From positions 1 to 5,306 of the forward strand of contig SLAN01000094.1 of NCBI GenBank assembly GCA_007126865.1: a stretch of DNA of 5,306 nucleotides. The letters are read 5' to 3'. This document shows, piece by piece, positions 1-5,306 of this stretch. This DNA comes from Spirochaetales bacterium. GTDB lineage: Bacteria; Spirochaetota; Spirochaetia; DSM-27196; SKKC01. Both the position numbers and the translations under genes were made by a program. The notes beneath the pieces were generated by a model. It was given only the letters and a program-made list of their open reading frames with translations, was not told the origin of the DNA and searched no databases. Each line of letters begins with the position of its first letter. Position 1 is the first letter of the stretch.

Positions 1-94
1 AAGCACTCACTGTGCCAATCGATCCATGAGATCTGGGCAAACTCATTTGGGGAATCTCTGGGGGGAACCGGGCGAAAGCCGTGCGAGATGTCTA
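1..94. other. Left-edge region downstream of the HAD gene, no identifiable gene
   Basis: This stretch lies past the stop codon of the HAD hydrolase gene. On the minus strand an ATG at 43-45 opens a frame that stays open for 15 codons to the window edge (reads MSLPRSHGSIGTVSA). It has no Shine-Dalgarno sequence in front and no recognisable motif, so it may be chance. A small GGC-GAAA-GCC hairpin at 71-80 has only three paired bases and no following T run, so I do not call it a terminator. No tRNA-like cloverleaf is seen. Confidence 0.3.
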
Positions 95-793
95 CTATTG
101 TATACTATAAGTTCCTGAGGCGAGATGCGGGGCCAGCCATGTGCGAAGCTCGCGATAGTGCGAGAAGGTGAAATCGGGCTGGATTGCGGTTTCGGTCGCG
201 TTACCCGTACCCCGGCTGTCGTTGAGCCAAGCGGTGCGTAACCCCGCGCGGCTCGCTCCGACAACGTCATACTCGTAGCTGTTACCAACGTAGAGTATCT
301 CCGAAGGGTCTACGCCAAGGCACTCGATCAGCTTTTCGAACGGCTCCGGGTTCGGCTTCAGATAGCCGACCTGCTCGGTGGAAATCGCACAATCCCATCG
401 CCCATCGAGACCGAGAAGCTCGATTTTGCGAGCGACGGGAAAATCACTCATCACCCCGAGTCGGAGTCCGGAGCGTTCGAGCTCATCAAGCAAGTCCGGA
501 ACCTGGTCATACAGCGGAACACGCGTAAGCACGAGCTCCCATCGATCGTAAATGTTCCGTTGGATCTGTGACCGTACCGTTTCCTCCGGGCGTCCGAGTG
601 CATCCGCCATGAGGCGTGCTTGAAGTCGATAGAAGTCTTCGATCGGACGAGTCGAACGGATTACCTTGCGCACTTTCGCGAAATGATACAACAGACGCGC
701 GTGACGTATCCCGAACCCGACACTGCGACGCAACATGACGCGATTCGGGTATAGAGTTCCATCGATGTCGAACGCTACAGCGCGAAGATGCAT
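95..793 (-). CDS. HAD-superfamily hydrolase (subfamily IA-like phosphatase)
   Basis: A 232-residue cytosolic protein with the HAD phosphohydrolase motifs in order. Motif I is FDIDGT at 8-13 (nucleophile Asp9, general acid/base Asp11). Motif II is SD at 116-117. Lys146 lies in LKPNPEPF. Motif IV is VGNSYEYD at 169-176. The helical stretch between motif I and about residue 95 is a C1-type cap, rich in Arg/Lys at 18-50, as in subfamily IA enzymes that dephosphorylate small metabolites. Members usually run 200-240 residues, so the protein looks complete. Motif IV reads GNS where GDS is usual, so one Mg-ligand position is Asn171, while Asp176 is kept. The ATG at 791-793 immediately precedes the nucleophile motif and is the natural start. 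The Shine-Dalgarno is weak (AGG about 10 nt upstream). It is divergent from the acidic-protein gene across 93 bp. Substrate cannot be predicted; the family assignment is firm. Confidence 0.9.
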   Translation of the reverse strand: MHLRAVAFDIDGTLYPNRVMLRRSVGFGIRHARLLYHFAKVRKVIRSTRPIEDFYRLQARLMADALGRPEETVRSQIQRNIYDRWELVLTRVPLYDQVPDLLDELERSGLRLGVMSDFPVARKIELLGLDGRWDCAISTEQVGYLKPNPEPFEKLIECLGVDPSEILYVGNSYEYDVVGASRAGLRTAWLNDSRGTGNATETAIQPDFTFSHYRELRTWLAPHLASGTYSIQ

Positions 794-831
794 AGGGACG
801 CAGCCTACCCGGTCCGGTGGGCTCTACGCAA

Positions 832-860
832 TTGACTCGAGGCCTTCGGCTCCATACAGT
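832..860 (+). promoter_or_regulatory. Sigma70-like promoter for the acidic-protein gene
   Basis: TTGACT at 832-837 (5 of 6 to the -35 consensus) and TACAGT at 855-860 (4 of 6 to the -10 consensus) are separated by exactly 17 bp. Transcription would start near 867, leaving a leader of about 20 nt that contains the AGGGGG ribosome binding site at 876-881. The position just ahead of a well-placed ribosome binding site and ATG supports it. No comparable promoter is evident on the opposite strand for the divergent HAD gene. Confidence 0.55.
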
Positions 861-875
861 TTGGTCGTACGCAGC

Positions 876-881
876 AGGGGG
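876..881 (+). promoter_or_regulatory. Ribosome binding site of the acidic-protein gene
   Basis: AGGGGG lies 5 nt before the ATG at 887-889. It is one of the best Shine-Dalgarno matches in the window and is part of the case that the low-complexity frame downstream is a real gene. Confidence 0.6.
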
Positions 882-886
882 TACCC

Positions 887-1183
887 ATGGACCGAAGAAC
901 ACGGCCGTTCGCTTCAGACTCGAACGGAGATCCGGGTCCGCCGGAAGACGATGACTTCGATTCGGACGATTTCGAAGAGCTGGATACGGATATGGACGAC
1001 GAAATTGCGGGTGATGATCTGGACGATATCGATCCGGACGACGAGGCGTTCGATGACGATGGTCTGGACGTGGACGAGGAGTACGATTTCGACACCGACG
1101 AAGACCTGTATGATGGTGATGACGACGATGACGAATTTGATGACGAAATCGACGACTCCCTCATAGACGAATCGGACGACTGA
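887..1183 (+). CDS. Hyperacidic low-complexity protein of unknown function
   Basis: I do not recognise this 98-residue protein. By my count it has 42 Asp and 11 Glu (54% acidic). The only basic residues are three Arg, at positions 3, 4 and 6; there is no Lys, His, Cys, Trp or Gln, so net charge is near -50. The first 20 residues are Pro/Gly/Ser-containing and less acidic. From about residue 20 onward, Asp runs are broken by single Phe, Leu, Ile, Tyr or Val residues, for example around EEYDFD at 64-69. No signal peptide or membrane segment is present, so it should be a soluble, probably disordered cytosolic protein. Both Asp codons are mixed freely (about 25 GAC, 17 GAT), which argues against simple triplet expansion. 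A sigma70-like promoter and an AGGGGG site 5 nt before the ATG support expression. It converges on rsfS with 25 nt between stops. A nucleic-acid mimic, a charged chaperone-like tail or a metal-binding protein are possibilities only. Confidence 0.72.
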   Translation: MDRRTRPFASDSNGDPGPPEDDDFDSDDFEELDTDMDDEIAGDDLDDIDPDDEAFDDDGLDVDEEYDFDTDEDLYDGDDDDDEFDDEIDDSLIDESDD

Positions 1184-1202
1184 GAGTTTGTCGGGCGAAC
1201 TC
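1184..1202. terminator. Hairpin between convergent stop codons, possible bidirectional terminator
   Basis: GAGTTTG (1184-1190) pairs with CGAACTC (1196-1202) around a 5-nt loop, giving a 7-bp stem with one T-G wobble. It begins at the base after the acidic gene's stop codon and ends 6 nt short of the rsfS stop, filling most of the 25-nt convergent gap. Neither strand has a T run after the stem, so it is not a classical intrinsic terminator. It may only slow polymerase or protect mRNA 3' ends. Confidence 0.3.
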
Positions 1203-1208
1203 CTGAAA

Positions 1209-1583
1209 CTACTCCGCCCGCTCTTCTACGGCACCGTACACCGTTTCTCCGGCGAACCAGAGGCGCTCCAGCTCGTAGAATTCGCGCATTTCTCGAGTCA
1301 TCAGGTGGAACACGACGAACTCACAGTCAAGCAGCACCCAACCGGTATCATCGGGTCGTTTATGCGAGTTGAGTGCAGCGACCTCATGGTGGTCACAATG
1401 CTCGGCGAGCCGCTCCAACAGCCCGCGCATCTGCATATTGCTGGTTACCGTGGTTATCACCAGATAGTCGGTGATCGAAGAAATACCGCGGACATCGATT
1501 GCAACCGTGTCCCGCCCCATGTGGTCATCGAGCAGCTCGGCGGCCTCGAGCACGAATCTCCTACTGTCGAACGTATCTACCAT
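1209..1583 (-). CDS. rsfS: Ribosomal silencing factor RsfS (Iojap/YbeB family)
   Basis: A 124-residue protein of the Iojap/RsfS family. Family members bind ribosomal protein L14 on the 50S subunit and block joining of the 30S, silencing translation when nutrients are short. Family signatures are visible: the helix-strand start followed by IDVRGISSITDYLVITT at about 29-45, a central GWVLLD segment, and the C-terminal block with FYELERLW. Length matches the usual 105-130. The ATG at 1581-1583 is chosen over a TTG 15 nt upstream because an AGGA sits 5 nt before it (1589-1592) and because homologues start just before the first helix. The start lies inside the end of the LCP gene, so the two overlap by 23 nt. 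It appears to be the last gene of the operon. The convergent acidic gene stops 25 nt away. Confidence 0.95.
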   Translation of the reverse strand: MVDTFDSRRFVLEAAELLDDHMGRDTVAIDVRGISSITDYLVITTVTSNMQMRGLLERLAEHCDHHEVAALNSHKRPDDTGWVLLDCEFVVFHLMTREMREFYELERLWFAGETVYGAVEERAE

Positions 1584-2811
1584 CAAAATCCTGTCCAAGT
1601 ATCAAGGTAACATCGACCGGGTCGTTCGGATCCTCGCTCGGCTCGGTCACAACGTTTCGAGCCCGTATAACTTCAGCTACCCGGTTTGCCATCCATCCGT
1701 CGCCCCGCCGGTCGATGATTTTCGTGTGCTCGTAGTCGTGTGAATCGGCGTTGTCGTACCTGTGGACATCGAAGAGCCCGAGCCGCTGGTACAGATCGCG
1801 TGTTCGGCGAGCAAGTCCCACCGAGGTCGTCCCATTCAGTACTTCGAGCACAATTGTGTCGGTATCGGGCTCAGCAGGTCCGCCTGTACGAAGGCTATCG
1901 CGAACCTGCGACACGGTTTCTCGTACCCATTGCCCTTCGAAATGTGGGAACAGGAGCTCGCGCTCCTCCCCTTCGACCTCGACACTCCGATAGGAGCCGG
2001 CGATCCTCTGCCGAACTATGCGTCCGCTATCCATTCTCCCGAGCTCACGAAGAAACGATTCCAGTGCTCGCGAGTCCATGTTGGTGTCGATCAGCGACTC
2101 CACTACGCGCAATCCCCTCGGCTCGACCAGCACTTCCGCCTCATCGCTGAGGCGAACGAGTAGACTCTCGACGAAACCCTGCCGTCGGTGCAGACGTTCG
2201 GTATCCAGTTCATCGGAGACCCCGGACTCGAGATATGCGAGCGCACGGGGCCCCTCCAGCCGAAGACGTCCGGACGGGAAGCCGATGGGGAGATCTCCAT
2301 TCAGACCACCGTTGCTTTCGACGACCGTTGCGGTAAGATTCAGGTCGGTACCGACAGGCTGGACGGAGGCGGCAGGGAATAGATCCATCCCTTTTAGCAG
2401 ATCTACGAGATCCTCGGCCTCCGATCGTCCGATCTGAATGTAGAATGGGATCGATATCGAGAGCATATCGCCGATTCGATCGCGATACGTCTCGATTCCT
2501 GAGGTGACGAACAACTCGTCAATTCTATCGGTTCGTCCCAACGACCGCAGAATCGCACCGGTATTACCGGGGATGTCGAATAATGCCGCTCGAGCAGTGG
2601 CGGGCTCGAAGATGAAGACCTGCGTCGTCAACGGTCGGTCGTTGTCGTCGCCGAGTGTCATCAGAACAACAAGCTGCTCATCCCGGTCGACGAGCTCCGA
2701 TACCGCATCGCTTCGCACCTGCAGATATATGAACAGAGCCGTACCGCCGAGAATAAGCACAATCAGCAGGACAAACACCAACGAACTGTCGATACGGACT
2801 CGCGCGCTCAT
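1561..2811 (-). CDS. LytR-CpsA-Psr (LCP)-like membrane protein with LytR_C domain
   Basis: A 416-residue protein with a short cytoplasmic start, one membrane segment at about 10-32 (LVFVLLIVLILGG and following) and a large extracytoplasmic part. Residues about 45-305 resemble the LCP domain: a strand near VVLMTLG (48-54), FDIPGNT (78-84) where family members have IPRDT, and a late D-x2-R-x2-RQ-like stretch at 203-211. Residues about 318-412 match the LytR C-terminal domain, with VLNGTTSVGLA and a final LILGQDFD. Classical LCP enzymes transfer undecaprenyl-linked glycopolymers to peptidoglycan and use several arginines. Here the RSD-like motif, the R of IPRDT and the R-x-R pair appear absent, so transferase activity is doubtful. 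The ATG at 2809-2811 has a GGAG 5 nt upstream (2817-2820). It follows nadD by 24 nt and overlaps rsfS by 23 nt. Family assignment is good; the function is unknown. Confidence 0.85.
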   Translation of the reverse strand: MSARVRIDSSLVFVLLIVLILGGTALFIYLQVRSDAVSELVDRDEQLVVLMTLGDDNDRPLTTQVFIFEPATARAALFDIPGNTGAILRSLGRTDRIDELFVTSGIETYRDRIGDMLSISIPFYIQIGRSEAEDLVDLLKGMDLFPAASVQPVGTDLNLTATVVESNGGLNGDLPIGFPSGRLRLEGPRALAYLESGVSDELDTERLHRRQGFVESLLVRLSDEAEVLVEPRGLRVVESLIDTNMDSRALESFLRELGRMDSGRIVRQRIAGSYRSVEVEGEERELLFPHFEGQWVRETVSQVRDSLRTGGPAEPDTDTIVLEVLNGTTSVGLARRTRDLYQRLGLFDVHRYDNADSHDYEHTKIIDRRGDGWMANRVAEVIRARNVVTEPSEDPNDPVDVTLILGQDFDGRYVRQ

Positions 2812-2835
2812 GGATGCTCCATTTCCTGGTCGACC

Positions 2836-3444
2836 TTACCTGTACAGACGATGCGTTTCAATGATGTTGTACACCGTCTCGGGAACAAGATCTCGATACG
2901 GCAATCCAGCGGCCACCCGTCGTCGAATATCGCTTGCGGAAACGGCGATAGCGGCATTGTCCAGCTCTTCGAATCGGGCACCGAGCTCATCAAGTCTCTT
3001 GTATCGCGAACGGCGTGCGGGCTCTTCGGCGGGCCGTGCGCCGACAACGAGTGTCGCCTTCGCGAGAATCTCCTCATAGCGCTCCCATGTATCGAAACGC
3101 TCGAGTAAATCGTCACCTACGATAAGCCCGGGCGCCTCATCGCCGTCATACACCTCGATGAACTGCTCGAGCGTATCGATGGTGTACGACGGCCCTGGGC
3201 GCTCAAGCTCCCACCGCAGCAGATGCATTCGCTCGCGACGATCGATCGAAGAACGAACCATCGCGATACGTGCCGCATCCGGGGCCCCGTAACCGTCCGC
3301 CTTGTGTGGGGATCGAAACGCAGGGACAAAAAATACTGCATCGAAACGCCCACCGGCGAGGGCGGCATCGGCAATATGGAGGTGCCCTATATGCAGCGGA
3401 TCGAACGATCCTCCAAAAAGTGCAGGTCTACGTGTGTCGTTCAT
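2836..3444 (-). CDS. nadD: Nicotinate-nucleotide adenylyltransferase NadD
   Basis: A 202-residue cytosolic enzyme that joins nicotinate mononucleotide and ATP to make deamido-NAD, a step shared by de novo and salvage NAD synthesis. The nucleotidyltransferase signature GGSFDPLHIGH is at 11-21. FVPAFRSPHK (39-48) and PSYTIDTL (85-92) mark the nicotinate-nucleotide pocket. GDDL with a downstream Trp (110-120) and VSASDIR (168-174, the usual ISSTxIR position) complete the family pattern. Length is normal for NadD. The ATG at 3442-3444 places the first strand directly before GGSFDP; an in-frame ATG 39 nt further upstream would add a basic leader not seen in the family and lies deeper in obgE. The chosen start overlaps the 3' end of obgE by 17 nt. 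The Shine-Dalgarno is poor, suggesting translation coupled to obgE. Confidence 0.95.
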   Translation of the reverse strand: MNDTRRPALFGGSFDPLHIGHLHIADAALAGGRFDAVFFVPAFRSPHKADGYGAPDAARIAMVRSSIDRRERMHLLRWELERPGPSYTIDTLEQFIEVYDGDEAPGLIVGDDLLERFDTWERYEEILAKATLVVGARPAEEPARRSRYKRLDELGARFEELDNAAIAVSASDIRRRVAAGLPYRDLVPETVYNIIETHRLYR

Positions 3445-4426
3445 TACCGGTACCGTGAACCGCCTCGAGCAGCGTGTCGCCAAGGCTCCGCAACCCTTGA
3501 TGTGTAGCTACGCTTATCGTCAGGACCGTATCGGTGGAGAATGCATGGCGAAACACGGCAACACGTTCGGGATCGGCGATATCGAGCTTGTTTCCTACCA
3601 GCAGGCGCGGTTTTGACTCGAGCCCTCCCCCGTAGGCGGAAATCTCCCGCTCGAGGGTGTGAACATCGGAAACCGGATCGGGATTGGAGAGGTCGATGAG
3701 ATAGAGCAATCCGGCGGTGCGGGATATATGTTTCAGAAAACGCAATCCCAGCCCGTGCCCCTCCGCGGCTCCCTCGATGATACCCGGAATATCCGCAATA
3801 ATGACGTCGAGCCCATCTTTCCGATAGACGCCGAGATTGGGCACCGTGGTGGTGAACGGGTAGGAGCCGACTCGAGGCCGGGCATTGCTCATGGCGCTGA
3901 GCAAACTCGACTTACCCGCGTTCGGAAGCCCGACAAGCCCGACGTCGGCAATGAGCCGGATCTCGATACGGGCACGCAGCCGCCGGCCCGGTAGACCTTC
4001 CTGTGCAAATCGAGGAGTCTGATGGGTGCTGGTGGCGAAGTGCGTATTACCTTTGCCGCCGCGCCCTCCACGCAGCAGCAAACAACTCGATTGCTCGGCA
4101 AGGTCGGCGAGGCTTTCGCCGGTGTCCGCATCGTAGATAACGCATCCCGGAGGAAGATCGAGCACGAGATCGCGACCGTCGGCCCCGTGACGATTACGAC
4201 CTGATCCGCTCCGCCCACGCTGCGCCGAGAGCGCGCTCTTTCCGGCCAGATGCGAAAGAGTTTTGACGTTTTCGCGCGTTCGAACGATTACGTTGCCTCC
4301 GTCGCCTCCGTCGCCTCCGTCGGGGCCACCTTTCGGAACGTACTTTTCACGGCGAAAACTCACCGCTCCCGCTCCGCCGTGGCCCGACTCGAGGGTCAGC
4401 GTAACCTCATCAACGAAGGAATTCAC
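3428..4426 (-). CDS. obgE: GTPase ObgE/CgtA
   Basis: A 332-residue Obg-family GTPase that acts in late 50S subunit assembly and stringent/growth control. The glycine-rich Obg domain fills about 1-158, with FVDEV at the start, FRREKYVPKGGPDGGDGG at 24-41 and RGGRGGKGN at 119-127. The G domain follows: G1 GLPNAGKSS 166-174, G2 within YPFTTT 189-194, G3 DIPG 212-215, G4 NKLD 279-282 and G5 SVAT 305-308. The protein ends soon after G5, so neither the OCT domain of B. subtilis Obg nor a long acidic tail is present. The start is GTG at 4424-4426, fixed by alignment of NSFVDEV with the family N-terminus. The ribosome binding site is weak. It sits 23 nt after rpmA and overlaps nadD, matching the widespread L21-L27-Obg gene cluster. 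Confidence 0.97.
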   Translation of the reverse strand: MNSFVDEVTLTLESGHGGAGAVSFRREKYVPKGGPDGGDGGDGGNVIVRTRENVKTLSHLAGKSALSAQRGRSGSGRNRHGADGRDLVLDLPPGCVIYDADTGESLADLAEQSSCLLLRGGRGGKGNTHFATSTHQTPRFAQEGLPGRRLRARIEIRLIADVGLVGLPNAGKSSLLSAMSNARPRVGSYPFTTTVPNLGVYRKDGLDVIIADIPGIIEGAAEGHGLGLRFLKHISRTAGLLYLIDLSNPDPVSDVHTLEREISAYGGGLESKPRLLVGNKLDIADPERVAVFRHAFSTDTVLTISVATHQGLRSLGDTLLEAVHGTGNERHT

Positions 4427-4449
4427 AGCGTACCGTTGAAAGATAGCCC

Positions 4450-4755
4450 CTACGAAGCGGCGCTCGCACTCTGAGCCGGTTCTTGAGCTTGCGAGCCCGC
4501 GGTCTCGACCGGCTCGATCGAGACAAAACGCCGGCCTTTCTTGCGGCTGAATGCTACGGTACCGCTCAGCCGGGCAAAGAGTGTATCGTCCTTGCCGATT
4601 CCGACATTCTGACCGGGGTGAAACTGTGTTCCTCGCTGACGCACCAGGATCGACCCCGCCTTGACGGTTTCACCGCCGAAGCGCTTCACGCCAAGCCGCT
4701 TGGAATGGCTGTCACGTCCGTTCTTGGAGCTTCCTCCACCTTTCTTGTGTGCCAT
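4450..4755 (-). CDS. rpmA: 50S ribosomal protein L27
   Basis: A 101-residue L27, the subunit protein whose N-terminus reaches toward the peptidyl-transferase centre. [16 protein letters not shown] at 1-16 and [10 protein letters not shown], followed by [10 protein letters not shown] at 35-43, are family hallmarks. The mature-type N-terminus begins directly at MAHKK. Upstream in-frame codons give no LQFFA-like cleavable extension, and the AGGAGAG at 4765-4771 lies 9 nt before this ATG, so the short form is the true product. Compared with the 85-residue E. coli protein there is a tail of about 18 residues rich in Ala, Ser, Gln and Glu (84-101), probably disordered. The gene starts 4 nt after prp stops, and its ribosome binding site lies within the end of prp. 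Confidence 0.98.
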   Translation of the reverse strand: MAHKKGGGSSKNGRDSHSKRLGVKRFGGETVKAGSILVRQRGTQFHPGQNVGIGKDDTLFARLSGTVAFSRKKGRRFVSIEPVETAGSQAQEPAQSASAAS

Positions 4756-4759
4756 AAGC

Positions 4760-5125
4760 TCACACTCTCCTGTCTGTATGCATAATCTTCACTTCGAGCT
4801 CCTCCGGGAAGTCGCTTTCGATTCCGCGCAATCCCGCGAGAATAACGTCACTCACGCCACGGAGCCACCGCTCATCGTGCACCGCTGTAACACTGATCGC
4901 AAGTGAACCGGGACTCGACGCGGAACCAACCGCATCCACGGCCGGACTCTCGGCCAGCGATGCCGCGGCAGCACGCAGCAGCGACGATACCGCCGCACAC
5001 GGTATGCTCCCCTCCGCCCCATCGGTTCTCGAAACACCCGTTACAGCGTGTCCGACCGAATCAAGCCGGCGGATCGTTTCGTTTACGATCTCCACCGTTA
5101 TGGTAATCACGTCTATCGCAAACAA
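4760..5125 (-). CDS. prp: Prp/YsxB-family ribosomal-processing cysteine protease homologue
   Basis: A 121-residue protein of the Prp (YsxB) family, encoded between rplU and rpmA as usual. In Firmicutes Prp removes the N-terminal extension of L27. The catalytic pair is visible: His26 in GHA and Cys43 in PCAAVSSL, followed by the family's alanine-rich helix. The segment between them is about five residues longer than in the S. aureus protein as I remember it, and the usual Asp two residues before the Val/Pro-Cys is Ser40 (GSIPC rather than GDIVC). The start is uncertain. The TTG at 5123-5125 is used here; the GTG at 5108-5110 would give 116 residues and place His near residue 21, matching the family better. 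Neither has a convincing ribosome binding site, and the gene begins 18 nt after rplU, suggesting coupled translation. The neighbouring L27 lacks a cleavable extension, so the substrate is unclear. Confidence 0.88.
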   Translation of the reverse strand: MFAIDVITITVEIVNETIRRLDSVGHAVTGVSRTDGAEGSIPCAAVSSLLRAAAASLAESPAVDAVGSASSPGSLAISVTAVHDERWLRGVSDVILAGLRGIESDFPEELEVKIMHTDRRV

Positions 5126-5143
5126 CTCGCCGTAAATCAGCGT

Positions 5144-5306
5144 CTACGCGCCTTTCACATCTCGCACTCGCAGGAGTGAATAGTGCTGGCGGTGTCCGTG
5201 CTTTCGCTTGTACCGCTTTCGTCGCTTGTACTTGAAGACGGTAATCTTGTCGTCGCGCCCGCCGCCTTCCACCGTCGCGGTGACAACCGCACCGTCGATG
5301 AACGGG
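5144..5306 (-). CDS. rplU: 50S ribosomal protein L21, C-terminal part (5' end beyond window)
   Basis: The last 53 codons of L21, which binds 23S rRNA near L20. The C-terminal hallmark [16 protein letters not shown] at 25-40 of the visible part is unmistakable, preceded by [12 protein letters not shown], which corresponds to the PxVxGAxVxAxV strand of the family. It ends in TAG. It is the first visible gene of the operon; the start and promoter lie beyond the right edge. Confidence 0.97.
   Translation of the reverse strand, partial: PFIDGAVVTATVEGGGRDDKITVFKYKRRKRYKRKHGHRQHYSLLRVRDVKGA

Noticed and set aside
71..80. GGC-GAAA-GCC hairpin downstream of the HAD gene as a terminator
   Set aside because: There are only three base pairs and no T run on the minus strand after it.
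91..112. AT-rich patch with TATAGT/TACAAT, resembling a minus-strand -10 box
   Set aside because: No -35-like hexamer is present at 16-18 bp, and it encodes the last residues of the HAD protein. At most it could serve an unseen gene beyond the left edge.
805..1164. Serine-rich frame on the minus strand opposite the acidic gene
   Set aside because: It is the out-of-frame complement of GAC/GAT codons, has no good ribosome binding site, and the plus-strand frame has a promoter and Shine-Dalgarno.
735..1166. Long plus-strand Thr/Met/Arg-rich frame overlapping both the HAD and acidic genes
   Set aside because: It runs antisense through the well-supported HAD start and is a frame-shifted shadow of the GAY-rich region.
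3445..3483. Upstream in-frame ATG extending NadD by 13 residues
   Set aside because: The extension is basic, unlike the family N-terminus, and the internal ATG directly precedes the first strand and the GGSFDP motif.
4290..4325. Apparent short tandem repeat of a CCTCCGTCG-like unit
   Set aside because: It encodes the conserved glycine/aspartate-rich GGDGGDGG of the Obg domain, so protein constraint explains it.
4756..4800. Possible N-terminal extension of L27
   Set aside because: In-frame upstream codons translate to residues unlike the LQFFA-type leader, offer no start codon in good context, and a strong ribosome binding site sits 9 nt before the MAHKK start.

Overview
The window looks like chromosomal core-genome DNA from a fairly GC-rich bacterium. 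No mobile elements, tRNA/rRNA genes or CRISPR arrays are visible. The gene order rplU - prp (ysxB) - rpmA - obgE - nadD - LytR/CpsA/Psr-like gene - rsfS, combined with a short L27 that has no cleavable N-terminal extension and an LCP-like protein with a worn-down active site, fits a free-living spirochaete (Spirochaetales-like) best. That taxonomic guess rests on synteny recalled from memory and is only moderately secure.

Right-hand and central part (about 1209-5306, all minus strand): one tightly packed operon read from right to left. It begins off the window with rplU, of which only the last 53 codons are present. It continues through prp (18 nt gap), rpmA (4 nt gap), obgE (23 nt gap, GTG start), nadD (17 nt overlap), the membrane-anchored LCP/LytR_C protein (24 nt gap) and rsfS (23 nt overlap). 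Most members serve the large ribosomal subunit: two structural proteins (L21, L27), a protease-fold protein beside L27, a 50S-assembly GTPase (ObgE) and a 50S silencing factor (RsfS). NadD adds NAD synthesis, and the LCP-like protein adds an envelope component.

Left-hand part (about 1-1208): a plus-strand gene for an extraordinarily acidic 98-residue protein (54% Asp+Glu, no Lys) converges on rsfS with only 25 nt between the stop codons. It has its own sigma70-like promoter and a good ribosome binding site. Divergent from it is a minus-strand HAD-family hydrolase. The first 94 bases hold nothing that can be identified.

Most worth a second look are the hyperacidic protein, the Prp homologue that keeps its Cys/His pair although the adjacent L27 has nothing to cleave, and the LCP-like protein that appears to lack the catalytic arginines of its family.
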